Shown here: in pieces, positions 25,430 to 34,290 of the stretch | How positions within the stretch are numbered: the stretch's first letter is position 1 | How the letters are laid out: each line of letters begins with the position of its first letter | Assembly (NCBI RefSeq): GCF_011839805.1 | Contig: NZ_VWPY01000003.1 | Location: 62,001-126,000 of the forward strand | Reading direction: 5' to 3' | From: Kineococcus rubinsiae | Lineage (GTDB): Bacteria > Actinomycetota > Actinomycetes > Actinomycetales > Kineococcaceae | DNA: 64,000 nucleotides | Position numbers and translations under genes: made by a program | The notes under the pieces: model-generated | Seen by the model: only the letters and a program-made list of their open reading frames with translations | The model's database searches: none | What the model was told of the DNA's origin: nothing

Positions 25430-26701
25430 GTGTCCGACGTCATCCCCGACGGCCCCGTGCGCTCGACGACCGCGGCGCACGCCACGTCACCGACCCGCCC
25501 CGGCGCGGCGGCCCGCACCTCCCCACCCACCACGGTCGGGAGCGCCCCCGACCGCCGCCCCACCGCGCTGCAGGCCACGTTCCTGCTCTGCCTCAGCTGC
25601 CTGTCGGTGCTGGGCGCGGTCCTCATCGCGCCCGTGCAGCCCGCCATCGCCCGGGCGTTCGCCGACCAGCCGGGCGTGGGGCTGCTGGTCCCGGTGTCCC
25701 TCACGGTGCCGGCGCTCGTCGTCGGCCTGACGGCCCCCTTCGCGGGCCGCATCGTCGACCGCGTCGGCCGCATCCGGCTGCTCGTCGTCGCCCTGGTCGC
25801 CTACTCGATCTTCGGCACCGCACCGCTGTGGCTGGGCAGCCTGCCCGCGATCGTCGCGAGCCGCGCGCTCGTCGGTGTCGCCGAGGCCGCCATCATGACG
25901 AGTTCCACGACCCTCATCGGCGACTACTACTCCGGCGCCCGGCGCAACCGCTACTTCGGCCTGCAGACCGTCGCCGCGTCCGTCTCGGCGATCGTGTTCC
26001 TCGCCGCGGGCGGGGTGCTCGGGCAGGGGAACTGGCGCGCCCCGTTCTGGCTGTACGCCGTCGGGATCGTGGCGGCCGTCCTCGTCCCGCTGCTGCTGTG
26101 GGAACCTGCCGCCCGCGTCCGCGGGGAACTGCCCGCGGTGCCGTGGCGCCGGATCCTGCTGCCCTTGGCCATCACCGTGCCGGGTGGTGCGGTGTTCGCC
26201 ACCCCGATCGTGCAGCTGTCCTTCGTGCTCGACGCCGCGGGCGTCGACGACAGCGCGGCCATCGGCGCGATCAGCGCCTTCGCCTCGGTCGCCACGGCCG
26301 TCGGGGCGTTCGCGTTCGCGCGGCTCGCACGTCGAGGGCCGACGACCCTGCTGCTGGTCTCGCTGACGCTCGCCGGCGTCGGCATCGCCGTCCTGGCGCT
26401 GTCCCCGGCCGTGGCGCCGATCGTCGTGGGTGCCGTGATCGCCTCCGCGGGAACCGGTCTGCTGCTCCCCACGCTCCTCACGTGGACCCTCACGACGCTG
26501 CCGTTCGAGCAGCGCGGCCGGGCCACCGGCGTGTTCACGGGCTGCCTCTTCTTCGGGCAGTTCCTCTGCCCGCTCGTCGTCTTCGCCCTCACGGCTGCGC
26601 TCGGTGGCCTGTCCGCGGCCCTGCTGGGCATCGCCGTCCTCGCCGCCGTCCTGGTCGCGGTCGTGCTCGCGCGCCGGCCCAGCGTCGCCCTCGAGGGCTG
26701 A
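25430..26701 (+). CDS. MFS transporter, probable importer of the catabolic substrate
   Basis: 423 aa from GTG 25430 with CAGGAGGA 5 nt upstream. Cytosolic Pro/Thr-rich tail of about 45 residues, then twelve membrane helices starting TFLLCLSCLSVLGAVL. The loop 2-3 motif reads GLTAPFAGRIVDRVGRIRLL, and AALTSST-like helix 5 reads ALVGVAEAAIMTSSTTLIGDYY. Drug/aromatic-acid type MFS. Position between the LysR gene and the dioxygenase operon argues for uptake rather than drug export, but direction cannot be read from sequence. Confidence 0.88.
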   Translation: MSDVIPDGPVRSTTAAHATSPTRPGAAARTSPPTTVGSAPDRRPTALQATFLLCLSCLSVLGAVLIAPVQPAIARAFADQPGVGLLVPVSLTVPALVVGLTAPFAGRIVDRVGRIRLLVVALVAYSIFGTAPLWLGSLPAIVASRALVGVAEAAIMTSSTTLIGDYYSGARRNRYFGLQTVAASVSAIVFLAAGGVLGQGNWRAPFWLYAVGIVAAVLVPLLLWEPAARVRGELPAVPWRRILLPLAITVPGGAVFATPIVQLSFVLDAAGVDDSAAIGAISAFASVATAVGAFAFARLARRGPTTLLLVSLTLAGVGIAVLALSPAVAPIVVGAVIASAGTGLLLPTLLTWTLTTLPFEQRGRATGVFTGCLFFGQFLCPLVVFALTAALGGLSAALLGIAVLAAVLVAVVLARRPSVALEG

Positions 26702-26709
26702 GCGGACGC

Positions 26710-26739
26710 ATCGACCTCCGTGATGCCCCGCATCACGGA
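26710..26739. promoter_or_regulatory. LysR-like box overlapping a long palindrome, after MFS and before dioxygenase operon
   Basis: ATCGACCTCCGTGAT (26710-26724) matches the boxes at 24308 and 25314. It overlaps a perfect inverted repeat with 10-bp arms TCCGTGATGC / GCATCACGGA around CCC (26717-26739). The palindrome starts 16 bp after the MFS stop and could be its terminator (no U-tract), the operator of the next operon, or both. Confidence 0.45.
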
Positions 26740-26831
26740 ACTCCGCTTCCGCGGCCGTCTCCTCCTGCGCCACAGTCGTGGCGACCGCACGAGGCCGTGC
26801 CGGCCGCACTCCCCACCCGGAAGGATCAACG

Positions 26832-27857
26832 GTGATCAAGCTCCTCTCGCACCTGGCCCACCTGGAGATCGCCTCCCCCGACGTCGAGGCCTCCGTCTCC
26901 TTCTACGAGCAGCACTTCGGCCTGGAGGGCGTGGACCGGGACACCGACGGATCGGTGTCCCTGCGCTGCTGGGGCGACTACTACCGCTACAGCCTCGTCG
27001 TCAGCCCGGGGGAGCAGCCGGCCGTGCTGAACATGGCGTGGCGCACCTCCAGCGACGAGGCGCTCGACGAGGCCGCCCGCCGGATCGAGGCGCAGGGGAC
27101 CACGGGGACGTGGCACGGGGCCCGCCGCCACCACGGCCGCTCCTACCAGTTCACCGGCCCCTACGGGCACACCATGGAGCTGTACTGGGAGGTCGAGCGG
27201 TTCGTCGCCCCCGAGGGCCGAGCCTCGATCTTCCCCGACCGCCCCTCGCGCCGTTCCCGCCACGGCGCCGCCCCGCGGTTCCTCGACCACGTCACCGTCG
27301 CCGCGTCCGACGTCCGGGGGTTCGCCGACTGGTACAACGAGGCGCTCGGGTTCCGCATCATGGCCTACACGCAGCTGGACCACGCCGACGTCACGGTGTT
27401 CGGCGTGCTCACGACCAACGAGAAGTCCCACGACCTCGGCGTCGTCCTGGACTCCTCGCCGATCCCGGGCCGCGTGAACCACATCGCGTTCTGGGTCGAC
27501 TCCCACGAGGAGCTGCTGCGCGCCGCGGACGTCCTCATGGAGAACGGAACCGACATCGAGTACGGCCCGTCCGTCCACGGCGTCGGCGAGCAGACGTTCC
27601 TGTACTTCCGCGAGCCCAGCAGCCTGCGCGTGGAGCTGAACACCGGCGGCTACCGCAACTACGTCCCGGACTGGACGCCGAACGTGTGGACGCCGTCGGC
27701 CGGGTCGAACAGCATCTACCGCAACGGCGCCATGCCCATGTCGATGACCGAGTCGTTCCCGCCGGACGCGACCCACCCCAGCGCGACGGAGGAGGGCGTC
27801 CTGCCCGGCACCGAGGAGCAGCTGCTGAACCCCTACGCCCTGCAGGGCCAGGGCTGA
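26832..27857 (+). CDS. Type I extradiol ring-cleavage dioxygenase (catechol 2,3-dioxygenase-like)
   Basis: 341 aa from GTG 26832, after GGAAGGA. Two VOC modules: LAHLEIASPDVEASVSFYEQHFGLE (N-terminal) and FLDHVTVAASDVRGFADWYNEALGF (C-terminal). Fe(II) ligands are His in FLDHVTV, His in VNHIAFWVDS and Glu in LRVELNTGGY, the standard 2-His-1-carboxylate set of the C-terminal module. Cleaves a catechol-type ring next to the hydroxyls using O2. A C-terminal extension (WTPNVWTPSAGS to end) is typical of the longer members. First gene of a seven-gene operon. Confidence 0.9.
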   Translation: MIKLLSHLAHLEIASPDVEASVSFYEQHFGLEGVDRDTDGSVSLRCWGDYYRYSLVVSPGEQPAVLNMAWRTSSDEALDEAARRIEAQGTTGTWHGARRHHGRSYQFTGPYGHTMELYWEVERFVAPEGRASIFPDRPSRRSRHGAAPRFLDHVTVAASDVRGFADWYNEALGFRIMAYTQLDHADVTVFGVLTTNEKSHDLGVVLDSSPIPGRVNHIAFWVDSHEELLRAADVLMENGTDIEYGPSVHGVGEQTFLYFREPSSLRVELNTGGYRNYVPDWTPNVWTPSAGSNSIYRNGAMPMSMTESFPPDATHPSATEEGVLPGTEEQLLNPYALQGQG

Positions 27858-27870
27858 GGGGGGCGGCACC

Positions 27871-29028
27871 GTGTTCGAGTACTTCCCGGGCAACTACGTC
27901 TGGAACCTGTCGGCCAACCTGGCCATGGAGATGGGCGCCCGCATCGGCGAGGTGGACGCCATCTGCCGTCCGCTGCGCGCGGCCCTCGAGCGGGGCGATG
28001 AGGTCGGCACCCCGCAGTTCCTGGCCTCCTGGGAGCGTCAGGGCGACCAGCTCGTCGAGCTGGCCGCGGAGGACGAGGCCGCGGGCCGCCGCTTCAGCGC
28101 GGGCGAGAAGCTGGGGCGCGCGGCGACGTACTTCATCACGGGTGAGCGCATGCAGGCCCGCGACCACGCCCCCCGCGTCGCGCTGTACGCCAAGTTCCGC
28201 CACACCTTCGACCGGGGCGCCGCGCTGGCCGGGGAGGACGTGACCCGGATCGAGGTCCCCTACGCGGGGACGCACCTCGCGGCGCTGTTCGTGCCCGCGC
28301 AGGGCGTCGAGGGACCGGCCCCCGTGCTCGTGCAGGTCAACGGCCTCGACTCGACCAAGGAGATGGTCTACCGGACCGGGCCGGCCCTGAAGCTGGCCCG
28401 GCGCGGCGTGGCCTCGCTGATCGTCGACCAGCCCGGCACGGGGGAGGCCCTGCGCTGGCAGGAGCTGCCCGCCGTGGTCGAGGCCGAGGAGTGGGCGAGC
28501 GTGCTCTACGACCACCTCGCCGCGCGGACGGACGTCGACCCGGACCGCATCGGCATCCTCGGCGTCTCGCTGGGCGGCTACTACGCCCCGCGGGCCGTGG
28601 CGTTCGAACCGCGCTTCGCCCTCGGCGTCGCCTGGGGCGCGAACCACGACTGGGGCCAGGTGCAGCAGGCGCGGCTGGCGGCGCAGGGGGAGCGTCCCGT
28701 CCCGCACTACTGGGAGCACGTGCAGTGGGTGTGGGGTGCGGCCGACCGCGACGAGTTCTTCGAGATCGCCCGGCGCGTCACGCTGGACGGCGTCCTGGAC
28801 CAGGTGAAGGTGCCGTTCCTCGTCACCCACGGGGAGCAGGACCGGCAGATCCCCCTGGCCTACGCCCACCGCAGCTACGAGCAGCTGGTCAACAGCCCCG
28901 ACCGGGAGCTGAAGGTGTTCACCGACCGCGAGGGCGGCGTCCACCACTCCAGCGTCGACAACGGCGCCGTGGCCACGGACTTCATCGCCGACTGGGTCGC
29001 CGAGCGCTTCTCCGGGCGGCTCGGGTGA
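27871..29028 (+). CDS. Alpha/beta hydrolase, FrsA/dihydroxypseudooxynicotine-hydrolase-like
   Basis: 385 aa from GTG 27871. A helical N-terminal region (1-130) precedes the alpha/beta core, the layout of C-C bond hydrolases such as 2,6-dihydroxypseudooxynicotine hydrolase and esterase FrsA. Nucleophile Ser in GILGVSLGGYYAPRA, acid Asp in THGEQDRQIPL, and His in GGVHHSSVD. Next to an extradiol dioxygenase it most likely hydrolyses a C-C or side-chain bond of the ring or its cleavage product. Overlaps the next gene by GTGA. Confidence 0.85.
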   Translation: MFEYFPGNYVWNLSANLAMEMGARIGEVDAICRPLRAALERGDEVGTPQFLASWERQGDQLVELAAEDEAAGRRFSAGEKLGRAATYFITGERMQARDHAPRVALYAKFRHTFDRGAALAGEDVTRIEVPYAGTHLAALFVPAQGVEGPAPVLVQVNGLDSTKEMVYRTGPALKLARRGVASLIVDQPGTGEALRWQELPAVVEAEEWASVLYDHLAARTDVDPDRIGILGVSLGGYYAPRAVAFEPRFALGVAWGANHDWGQVQQARLAAQGERPVPHYWEHVQWVWGAADRDEFFEIARRVTLDGVLDQVKVPFLVTHGEQDRQIPLAYAHRSYEQLVNSPDRELKVFTDREGGVHHSSVDNGAVATDFIADWVAERFSGRLG

Positions 29029-30026
29029 GCGCGCCGACCAGTGCCGCGGCGGCCACCCCGACGTGGGACCGGTCCGACCCGGAGGGCGCCATCGCCGAGG
29101 CCGCCGCGCGCTGCTCGAACTGGGGCCGCTGGGGCCCGGACGACGTGCACGGGACGCTGAACCACCTGACACCGGAGCTCCGCGTGCGGGCGGCGGGTCT
29201 CGTGCGCCGCGGCGTGACGTTCTCCCTGTCGCAGTCCTTCGACATGGACGGGCCGCAGAAGGGCTGGCGCCGGCGCACCAACCCGGTGCACACGATGCTC
29301 GACACCGGGGTGGACGCCGAGCGCGGCAACCAGGGGTTCCCGCACGGGATCGGCGGCGCCGACGACGTCATCACGATGCCGCTGCAGTGCTCGACCCAGT
29401 GGGACGGCCTCGGGCACATCTTCGACCACGGCCGGGCCTGGAACGGCCGCCGGGCCGGGGACGTGGTGACCAGCGAGGGCGACCTCGTCACGGGCATCCA
29501 GACCGCCGCCGCCCCGCTGTGCGGGCGCGGCGTGCTGCTCGACGTCGGCCGCGTCGTCGGGGAGGACGGCGAACTGCCCGACGGCTTCGCCATCACGACC
29601 GAGCACCTGGACCAGACGATCGCCGCGCAGGGTCCGACCGCCGGCGTCGGGCGGGGCGACCTCCTGCTCGTCCGCACGGGACGCCTGGCCCGCGCCCGCC
29701 GCGAGGGCTGGGGCGACTACGCGGGCGGCGCGTCACCGGGGTTGTCCTTCGGCACGGCCGGGTGGCTGCACGGCAGCGAGATCGCCGCGGTCGCCACCGA
29801 CACGTGGGGCTTCGAGGTGCGCCCGAACGAGTTCGACGTCGCCTTCCAGCCGCTGCACCAGGTCGTCATCCCCCACGTCGGGCTCTACCTGGGGGAGATG
29901 TGGGACCTCGACGCGCTCGCGGCCGACTGCGCCTCGACCGGGGTCTTCGAGTTCCTCCTCACGGCCTCGCCGCTGCCCGTCACGGGCGCCGTCGGCTCAC
30001 CCGTCAACCCCATCGCCCTGCTCTGA
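29025..30026 (+). CDS. Cyclase-family (KynB-like) metal-dependent hydrolase
   Basis: 333 aa from GTG 29025. Contains GTLNHLTPELRVRAAGLVRRGVTFSLSQSFD near the start and the family metal motif as CSTQWDGLGHIFDHG, where the usual H-x-G-T-H-x-D reads S-T-Q-W-D; Asp and the following His are kept. Also GVGRGDLLLVRTGR and SEIAAVATDTWGFEV. The family hydrolyses amides or lactones (kynurenine formamidase, isatin hydrolase). The Q-W-D variant occurs in a recognised subgroup. Likely opens a ring or amide in the pathway. Confidence 0.85.
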   Translation: MSAPTSAAAATPTWDRSDPEGAIAEAAARCSNWGRWGPDDVHGTLNHLTPELRVRAAGLVRRGVTFSLSQSFDMDGPQKGWRRRTNPVHTMLDTGVDAERGNQGFPHGIGGADDVITMPLQCSTQWDGLGHIFDHGRAWNGRRAGDVVTSEGDLVTGIQTAAAPLCGRGVLLDVGRVVGEDGELPDGFAITTEHLDQTIAAQGPTAGVGRGDLLLVRTGRLARARREGWGDYAGGASPGLSFGTAGWLHGSEIAAVATDTWGFEVRPNEFDVAFQPLHQVVIPHVGLYLGEMWDLDALAADCASTGVFEFLLTASPLPVTGAVGSPVNPIALL

Positions 30027-30084
30027 CCACCGGCGCCCCCGCACCGGCCCGCACCACCGAGCACAGCACAGGAAGAAGGCGACG

Positions 30085-31224
30085 ATGCCTGCAGTGAGTT
30101 CCGCCCTCGTCATCGGCGGGGGCCCGGCCGGTGCGGCCGCGGCCGTCCTGCTCGCGCGGGCGGGGGTGGCCGTCGACCTGGCCGAGCAGCGTCCCGGCCC
30201 CCCCGAGGTCGGGTCCGGCATCACGCTGCAGGGCAACGCCCTGAGGGTCCTGCGGGACCTCGGCGTCTGGCCGCGGGTCGCGGCCAGCGGCTTCCCGTTC
30301 GACTCCCTCGGCATCCGCGCCCCCGACCCGGCCGGCACCCTCCTCGTGGAGATGCCGGACGTCCGCACGGGCGGCCCCGACCTCCCCGGGACCATGGGGA
30401 TGTCGCGCCCGGAGCTGGCCCGGATCCTGCTCGCCCGCGCCGCGGAGGTCGGTGCGGAGGTCCGCTTCGACACCTCCGTGACAGGTCTGGAGCAGGACGC
30501 GGACGGTGTCGACGTCCGGTTCGCGGACGACTCGACCGGGCGCTACGACGTCGTCGTGGGCGCGGACGGGATCCGCTCCGCCACGCGCGAGCTCATCGGC
30601 GTCCCCGTCGAGACGCGGCCGACGGGCATGGGCATCTGGCGCATCCACGCGCCGCGGCCGCCGGAGGTCGTGCGCACCGACCTCGTCTACGGCGGTCGCT
30701 GCTACATCGCCGGGTACTGCCCGACGAGCGAGGACACCCTCTACGCCTACCTCGTCGAGGACCACCAGGACCGCAGCGGCCTGGACCAGGCCGAGCAGAT
30801 CGCGGTGTTCCGCGATCTCGCGTCGTCGTACCACGGCCCGTGGGACGCGGTGCGGGACGGACTCACCGACGAGACGCCCGTCAACTACACGCGGTTCGAG
30901 AGCCACTTCGTCGACGGACCGTGGAACCGGGGCCGGGTCGTGCTGATCGGTGACGCCGCGCACGCCTGCCCGCCCACCATCGCGCAGGGCGCGGCCCAGG
31001 CCCTCGAGGACGCGGCCGTGCTCGGCGAGCTGCTCACCACCTCCGAGCGGCTCGACGACGCGCTCTGGGAGCGGTTCACCGCGCGCCGCGGCGACCGCGC
31101 CCGGACGATCGTCGAGGCGTCGGTGCAGCTGGCGCAGTGGATGCTCGACCGCGTGCCGCGCGAGGAGACCGACGTCCCCGGGCTGATGGCCCGGACGTTC
31201 GCGCTCGTGGCGGTGCCCGCGTGA
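30085..31224 (+). CDS. FAD-dependent aromatic-ring monooxygenase
   Basis: 379 aa, ATG 30085 after AGGAAGAAGG. FAD-binding ALVIGGGPAGAAAAVLLARAG, NADPH/FAD motif YDVVVGADGIRSATRELIG (DG motif), and the second FAD motif RVVLIGDAAHACPPTIAQGAAQALEDAAVL. Class A flavoprotein hydroxylase, salicylate/hydroxypyridine-hydroxylase-like. It would hydroxylate the ring to make the catechol or diol cleaved by the dioxygenase. Translationally coupled to the next gene (GTGA). Confidence 0.9.
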   Translation: MPAVSSALVIGGGPAGAAAAVLLARAGVAVDLAEQRPGPPEVGSGITLQGNALRVLRDLGVWPRVAASGFPFDSLGIRAPDPAGTLLVEMPDVRTGGPDLPGTMGMSRPELARILLARAAEVGAEVRFDTSVTGLEQDADGVDVRFADDSTGRYDVVVGADGIRSATRELIGVPVETRPTGMGIWRIHAPRPPEVVRTDLVYGGRCYIAGYCPTSEDTLYAYLVEDHQDRSGLDQAEQIAVFRDLASSYHGPWDAVRDGLTDETPVNYTRFESHFVDGPWNRGRVVLIGDAAHACPPTIAQGAAQALEDAAVLGELLTTSERLDDALWERFTARRGDRARTIVEASVQLAQWMLDRVPREETDVPGLMARTFALVAVPA

Positions 31225-32234
31225 GGTTCGCGACCGTCGAGCAGGGCGGGCGCCGGTTCGGCGGGGTCGTCGTCGGGGCGGCCGGCGAGGAGGTCCTGCA
31301 CGCGCTGCCGCTCGGCACGACCGTCGACGACCTCGTCGCGGCGGGGCTCGGGGCCGCCGTGGAGGCGGGGGAGCGGGCCGTGGGCTCCTCCGACCCCGTG
31401 CCGGTCGCGGCGCTGCGCCTGCTGCCGCCGCTGCGGCCCGCCTCGGTGCGCGATTTCGTGGCCTTCGAGGAGCACGTCGAGGGGGTCGTGCGCAGCGTCT
31501 CCGGCGAGGGCGGCGTGCAGCCCGCCTGGTACGAGGCGCCGACGTTCTACTTCGGCAACCCGCACAGCGCGATCGGCGCGCACGACGACGTCGCCGTCCC
31601 GCCCGGCTGCTCCGCGTTCGACTACGAGCTGGAGGTCGCCGTGGTCGTCGGCCGGGAGGGGACGAACCTCAGCCCGGAGGAGGCCCGCGGGCACGTGTTC
31701 GGCTACACGCTGTTCAACGACTGGTCCGCGCGCGACCTCCAGCGCCGCGAGATGCAGGTCGGGCTCGGTCCGGCCAAGGGCAAGGACTCGGCGGTGACGC
31801 TCGGCCCGTGGCTCGTGACCGCCGACGAGCTGGAGTGGTCCCGCGACGCGGACGGGTTCCTCGACCTGGCGCTGACCGCGAGCGTCAACGGCCGCGTCGT
31901 GGGTTCGGACCTGCTGTCGAACGCCTCCTGGACGTTCGAGGAGATGATCGCCTACGCCTCGCGCGGCGCGGTCGTGCGGCCCGGGGACGTCCTCGGGTCC
32001 GGGACGGCCGGCAACGGCGGCTGCCTCGCGGAGCTCTGGGGCCGGGCGGGCCGCCAGGACCCGCCCCCGCTGGTGCCGGGCGACGTCGTGCGCCTGGAGG
32101 CCGAGGGCCTCGGCGCGGTGCAGAACCGGGTGGTCGCCGGCGCGGCGATCGGCGACCTCCCGGTGGTCCGGGCCGCCCGCACGCGGCCCCGACGACGGCC
32201 GGCCGACCGCGTCGACCCCGCCGGTAGGGTCTGA
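31221..32234 (+). CDS. Fumarylacetoacetate-hydrolase-family protein
   Basis: 337 aa from GTG 31221. FAH C-terminal domain: [80 protein letters not shown]. The acidic metal ligands are in [10 protein letters not shown] and [11 protein letters not shown]. The GPAKGKDS stretch is typical. Members hydrolyse C-C bonds of acylpyruvates, hydrate or decarboxylate 2-oxo-dienoates after meta-cleavage. Lies 2 nt before the CoA-transferase genes. Confidence 0.9.
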   Translation: MRFATVEQGGRRFGGVVVGAAGEEVLHALPLGTTVDDLVAAGLGAAVEAGERAVGSSDPVPVAALRLLPPLRPASVRDFVAFEEHVEGVVRSVSGEGGVQPAWYEAPTFYFGNPHSAIGAHDDVAVPPGCSAFDYELEVAVVVGREGTNLSPEEARGHVFGYTLFNDWSARDLQRREMQVGLGPAKGKDSAVTLGPWLVTADELEWSRDADGFLDLALTASVNGRVVGSDLLSNASWTFEEMIAYASRGAVVRPGDVLGSGTAGNGGCLAELWGRAGRQDPPPLVPGDVVRLEAEGLGAVQNRVVAGAAIGDLPVVRAARTRPRRRPADRVDPAGRV

Positions 32235-32236
32235 GC

Positions 32237-33007
32237 GTGGACAAGGTGGTCGGAGCGACGGAGGCCGTCGCGGGCATCGCCGACGGCGCGAGCATCGCCG
32301 TGGGCGGGTTCGGGCTGTCCGGCATCCCGTGGATCCTCGTGGAGGCGCTGCTCGAGCAGGGCGCCGGCGGGCTCACGGTCGTGTCGAACAACTGCGGTGT
32401 CGACGGGGCCGGCCTCGGGCTGCTGCTCGCCGCGCACCGCATCGACCGCGTCATCGCCTCCTACGTCGGGGAGAACAAGGAGTTCGCCCGGCAGTACCTC
32501 GCGGGCGAGCTGCAGGTGGAGCTCACGCCGCAGGGAACCCTCGCCGAGCGCCTGCGCGCGGGCGGCGCCGGGATCGGCGCGTTCTACACGCCCACCGGCG
32601 TCGGGACCCAGGTGGCCGACGGCGGCCTGCCGTGGCGCTACCACGCCGACGGGACCGTGGCCCTGGCCTCGCCGCCCAAGGAGGTCCGCACGTTCCTGGG
32701 CCGCGAGATGGTCCTCGAGGAGGGCATCGTCACCGACGTCACGCTCGTCCGGGCCGCCGTCGCCGACCGGCACGGGAACGCGGTGTTCCACGCGGCCGCG
32801 CGGAACTTCAACCCCCTCGCCGCGATGGCCGGGAGGTTCACCGTCCTGGAGGCGGAACGGGTCGTCGAGGCGGGCGAGATCCACCCCGACGACGTGCACC
32901 TGCCGGGCATCTTCGTGCAGCAGGTCGTCGCGCTGACGCCGGAGCAGGCCTCGCGCAAGCAGATCGAGAAGCGCACCACGCGCGGACCCGGGGAGGCGGA
33001 GCGGTGA
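32237..33007 (+). CDS. 3-oxoacid CoA-transferase subunit A
   Basis: 256 aa from GTG 32237. Family I CoA-transferase alpha subunit: [41 protein letters not shown], the oxyanion-type [17 protein letters not shown], and [32 protein letters not shown]. Works with the overlapping beta subunit to move CoA from succinyl- or acetyl-CoA to a 3-oxo acid (3-oxoadipate or acetoacetate). End of the aromatic operon, so the pathway probably ends in a 3-oxo acid. Confidence 0.93.
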   Translation: MDKVVGATEAVAGIADGASIAVGGFGLSGIPWILVEALLEQGAGGLTVVSNNCGVDGAGLGLLLAAHRIDRVIASYVGENKEFARQYLAGELQVELTPQGTLAERLRAGGAGIGAFYTPTGVGTQVADGGLPWRYHADGTVALASPPKEVRTFLGREMVLEEGIVTDVTLVRAAVADRHGNAVFHAAARNFNPLAAMAGRFTVLEAERVVEAGEIHPDDVHLPGIFVQQVVALTPEQASRKQIEKRTTRGPGEAER

Positions 33008-33657
33008 CCGGCTGGACGCGCGACGAGATCGCGGCCCGCGCCGCGCTCGAACTGCAGGACGGGCAGTACGTGAACCTCGGGATCGGGCTGCCGACGCTCG
33101 TGCCCACCCACCTGCCCGCGGGGGTCCACCTCGTCATGCAGTCCGAGAACGGCATCCTCGGTGTGGGCCCCTACCCGCTGGAGGAGGAGGTCGACCCCGA
33201 CCTCATCAACGCCGGCAAGGAGACCGTCACGGTCCTGCCGGGTTCCTCGTTCTTCGACTCGGCGCTCAGCTTCGCGATGATCCGCGGCGGCCACGTCGAC
33301 GTCGCCGTCCTCGGCGCCATGCAGGTCTCCGTCGCCGGGGACCTCGCGAACTGGATGGTGCCCGGGAAGATGGTCAAGGGCATGGGCGGGGCCATGGACC
33401 TCGTCCACGGCGCCCGCCGCGTCGTCGTGACCATGGAGCACACCGCGCGCGACGGCAGCCCGAAGCTGCTGGCGCGGTGCGACCTCCCCCTCACGGGCAA
33501 GGCGGTCGTGGACCGGGTCATCACCGACCTCGGCGTCCTCGACGTGGCGGGCGACGCGTTCGAGCTCGTCGAACTCGCCCCGGGCGTCACGCGCGAGGCG
33601 CTCGTCGCCGTGACGGGCGCCCCGGTGCGCGACCGGGCGGGTTCTCCCACCTCCTGA
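33004..33657 (+). CDS. 3-oxoacid CoA-transferase subunit B
   Basis: 217 aa from GTG 33004, overlapping subunit A by [21 protein letters not shown], catalytic Glu in [44 protein letters not shown] and [23 protein letters not shown], all classic for the beta subunit. Forms the covalent glutamyl-CoA intermediate. Confidence 0.94.
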   Translation: MTGWTRDEIAARAALELQDGQYVNLGIGLPTLVPTHLPAGVHLVMQSENGILGVGPYPLEEEVDPDLINAGKETVTVLPGSSFFDSALSFAMIRGGHVDVAVLGAMQVSVAGDLANWMVPGKMVKGMGGAMDLVHGARRVVVTMEHTARDGSPKLLARCDLPLTGKAVVDRVITDLGVLDVAGDAFELVELAPGVTREALVAVTGAPVRDRAGSPTS

Positions 33658-33667
33658 CGCGGCGGCG

Positions 33668-34222
33668 TCAGCTCCCGAAGACGACGTCCGCCGTCGCGAC
33701 CGTGCCGGCGGTGCGGCCCGGGGCCGTCTGGTGCTGCCAGTAGAGGTTGGTGTGCGCGATGACGGCGGCCGGGGCGGGGGCGCCCCACGACGTCTTGTCG
33801 CCCGTTGTGTGGGCGTCGCCGACGAGGGTCGCGTCGTAGCCGCGGGTGAACGCGCCGTGCAGCGTCGAGCGGATGCACGCGTCGGTCTCCGCGCCCGCGA
33901 TCACGAGGCGGCCGACGCCGAGGCCGGCGAGGACGTCCTCGAGGTCGGTGGCTTCGAAGGAGTCGCCGTGGTTCTTGTGGACGTGGGCCTCGCCGTCGCC
34001 CGCCGGGAGCTCGGGCACGACCTGCCAGTCGTCGCTGTCGCGGGCCATGAACTCGTCGGCGTGCTGGACCCAGACGACCGGCGTCCCGGCCTCGCGCGCC
34101 CGCCCGACGAGGGTGGCGATGTTCGCGACGACGGCGTCGCGCTCGTGGGCCTCGGCGACGACGCCGTTCTGCACGTCGACGACGAGGAGGGCGGTGTTCG
34201 GGCGGTTCTCCAGGGTGGTCAT
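33668..34222 (-). CDS. Isochorismatase-like cysteine hydrolase
   Basis: 184 aa from ATG 34222, after GGGGAG. Catalytic triad Asp16 (LLVVDVQNG), Lys83 (VHKNHGDSF) and Cys116 (AETDACIRST), with the cis-peptide region before Cys. The family hydrolyses amides or carbamoyl groups (nicotinamidase, N-carbamoylsarcosine amidase, biuret hydrolase). Converges on the CoA-transferase operon with a 10-bp gap, so it is probably not part of that unit. Confidence 0.9.
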   Translation of the reverse strand: MTTLENRPNTALLVVDVQNGVVAEAHERDAVVANIATLVGRAREAGTPVVWVQHADEFMARDSDDWQVVPELPAGDGEAHVHKNHGDSFEATDLEDVLAGLGVGRLVIAGAETDACIRSTLHGAFTRGYDATLVGDAHTTGDKTSWGAPAPAAVIAHTNLYWQHQTAPGRTAGTVATADVVFGS

Positions 34223-34290
34223 GGTCTCCCCTTGCTCGCGCGGTGTCCGTGCTCCGCACGCTAGCGCCGGGCACCGACAGCAGAGTGGGC

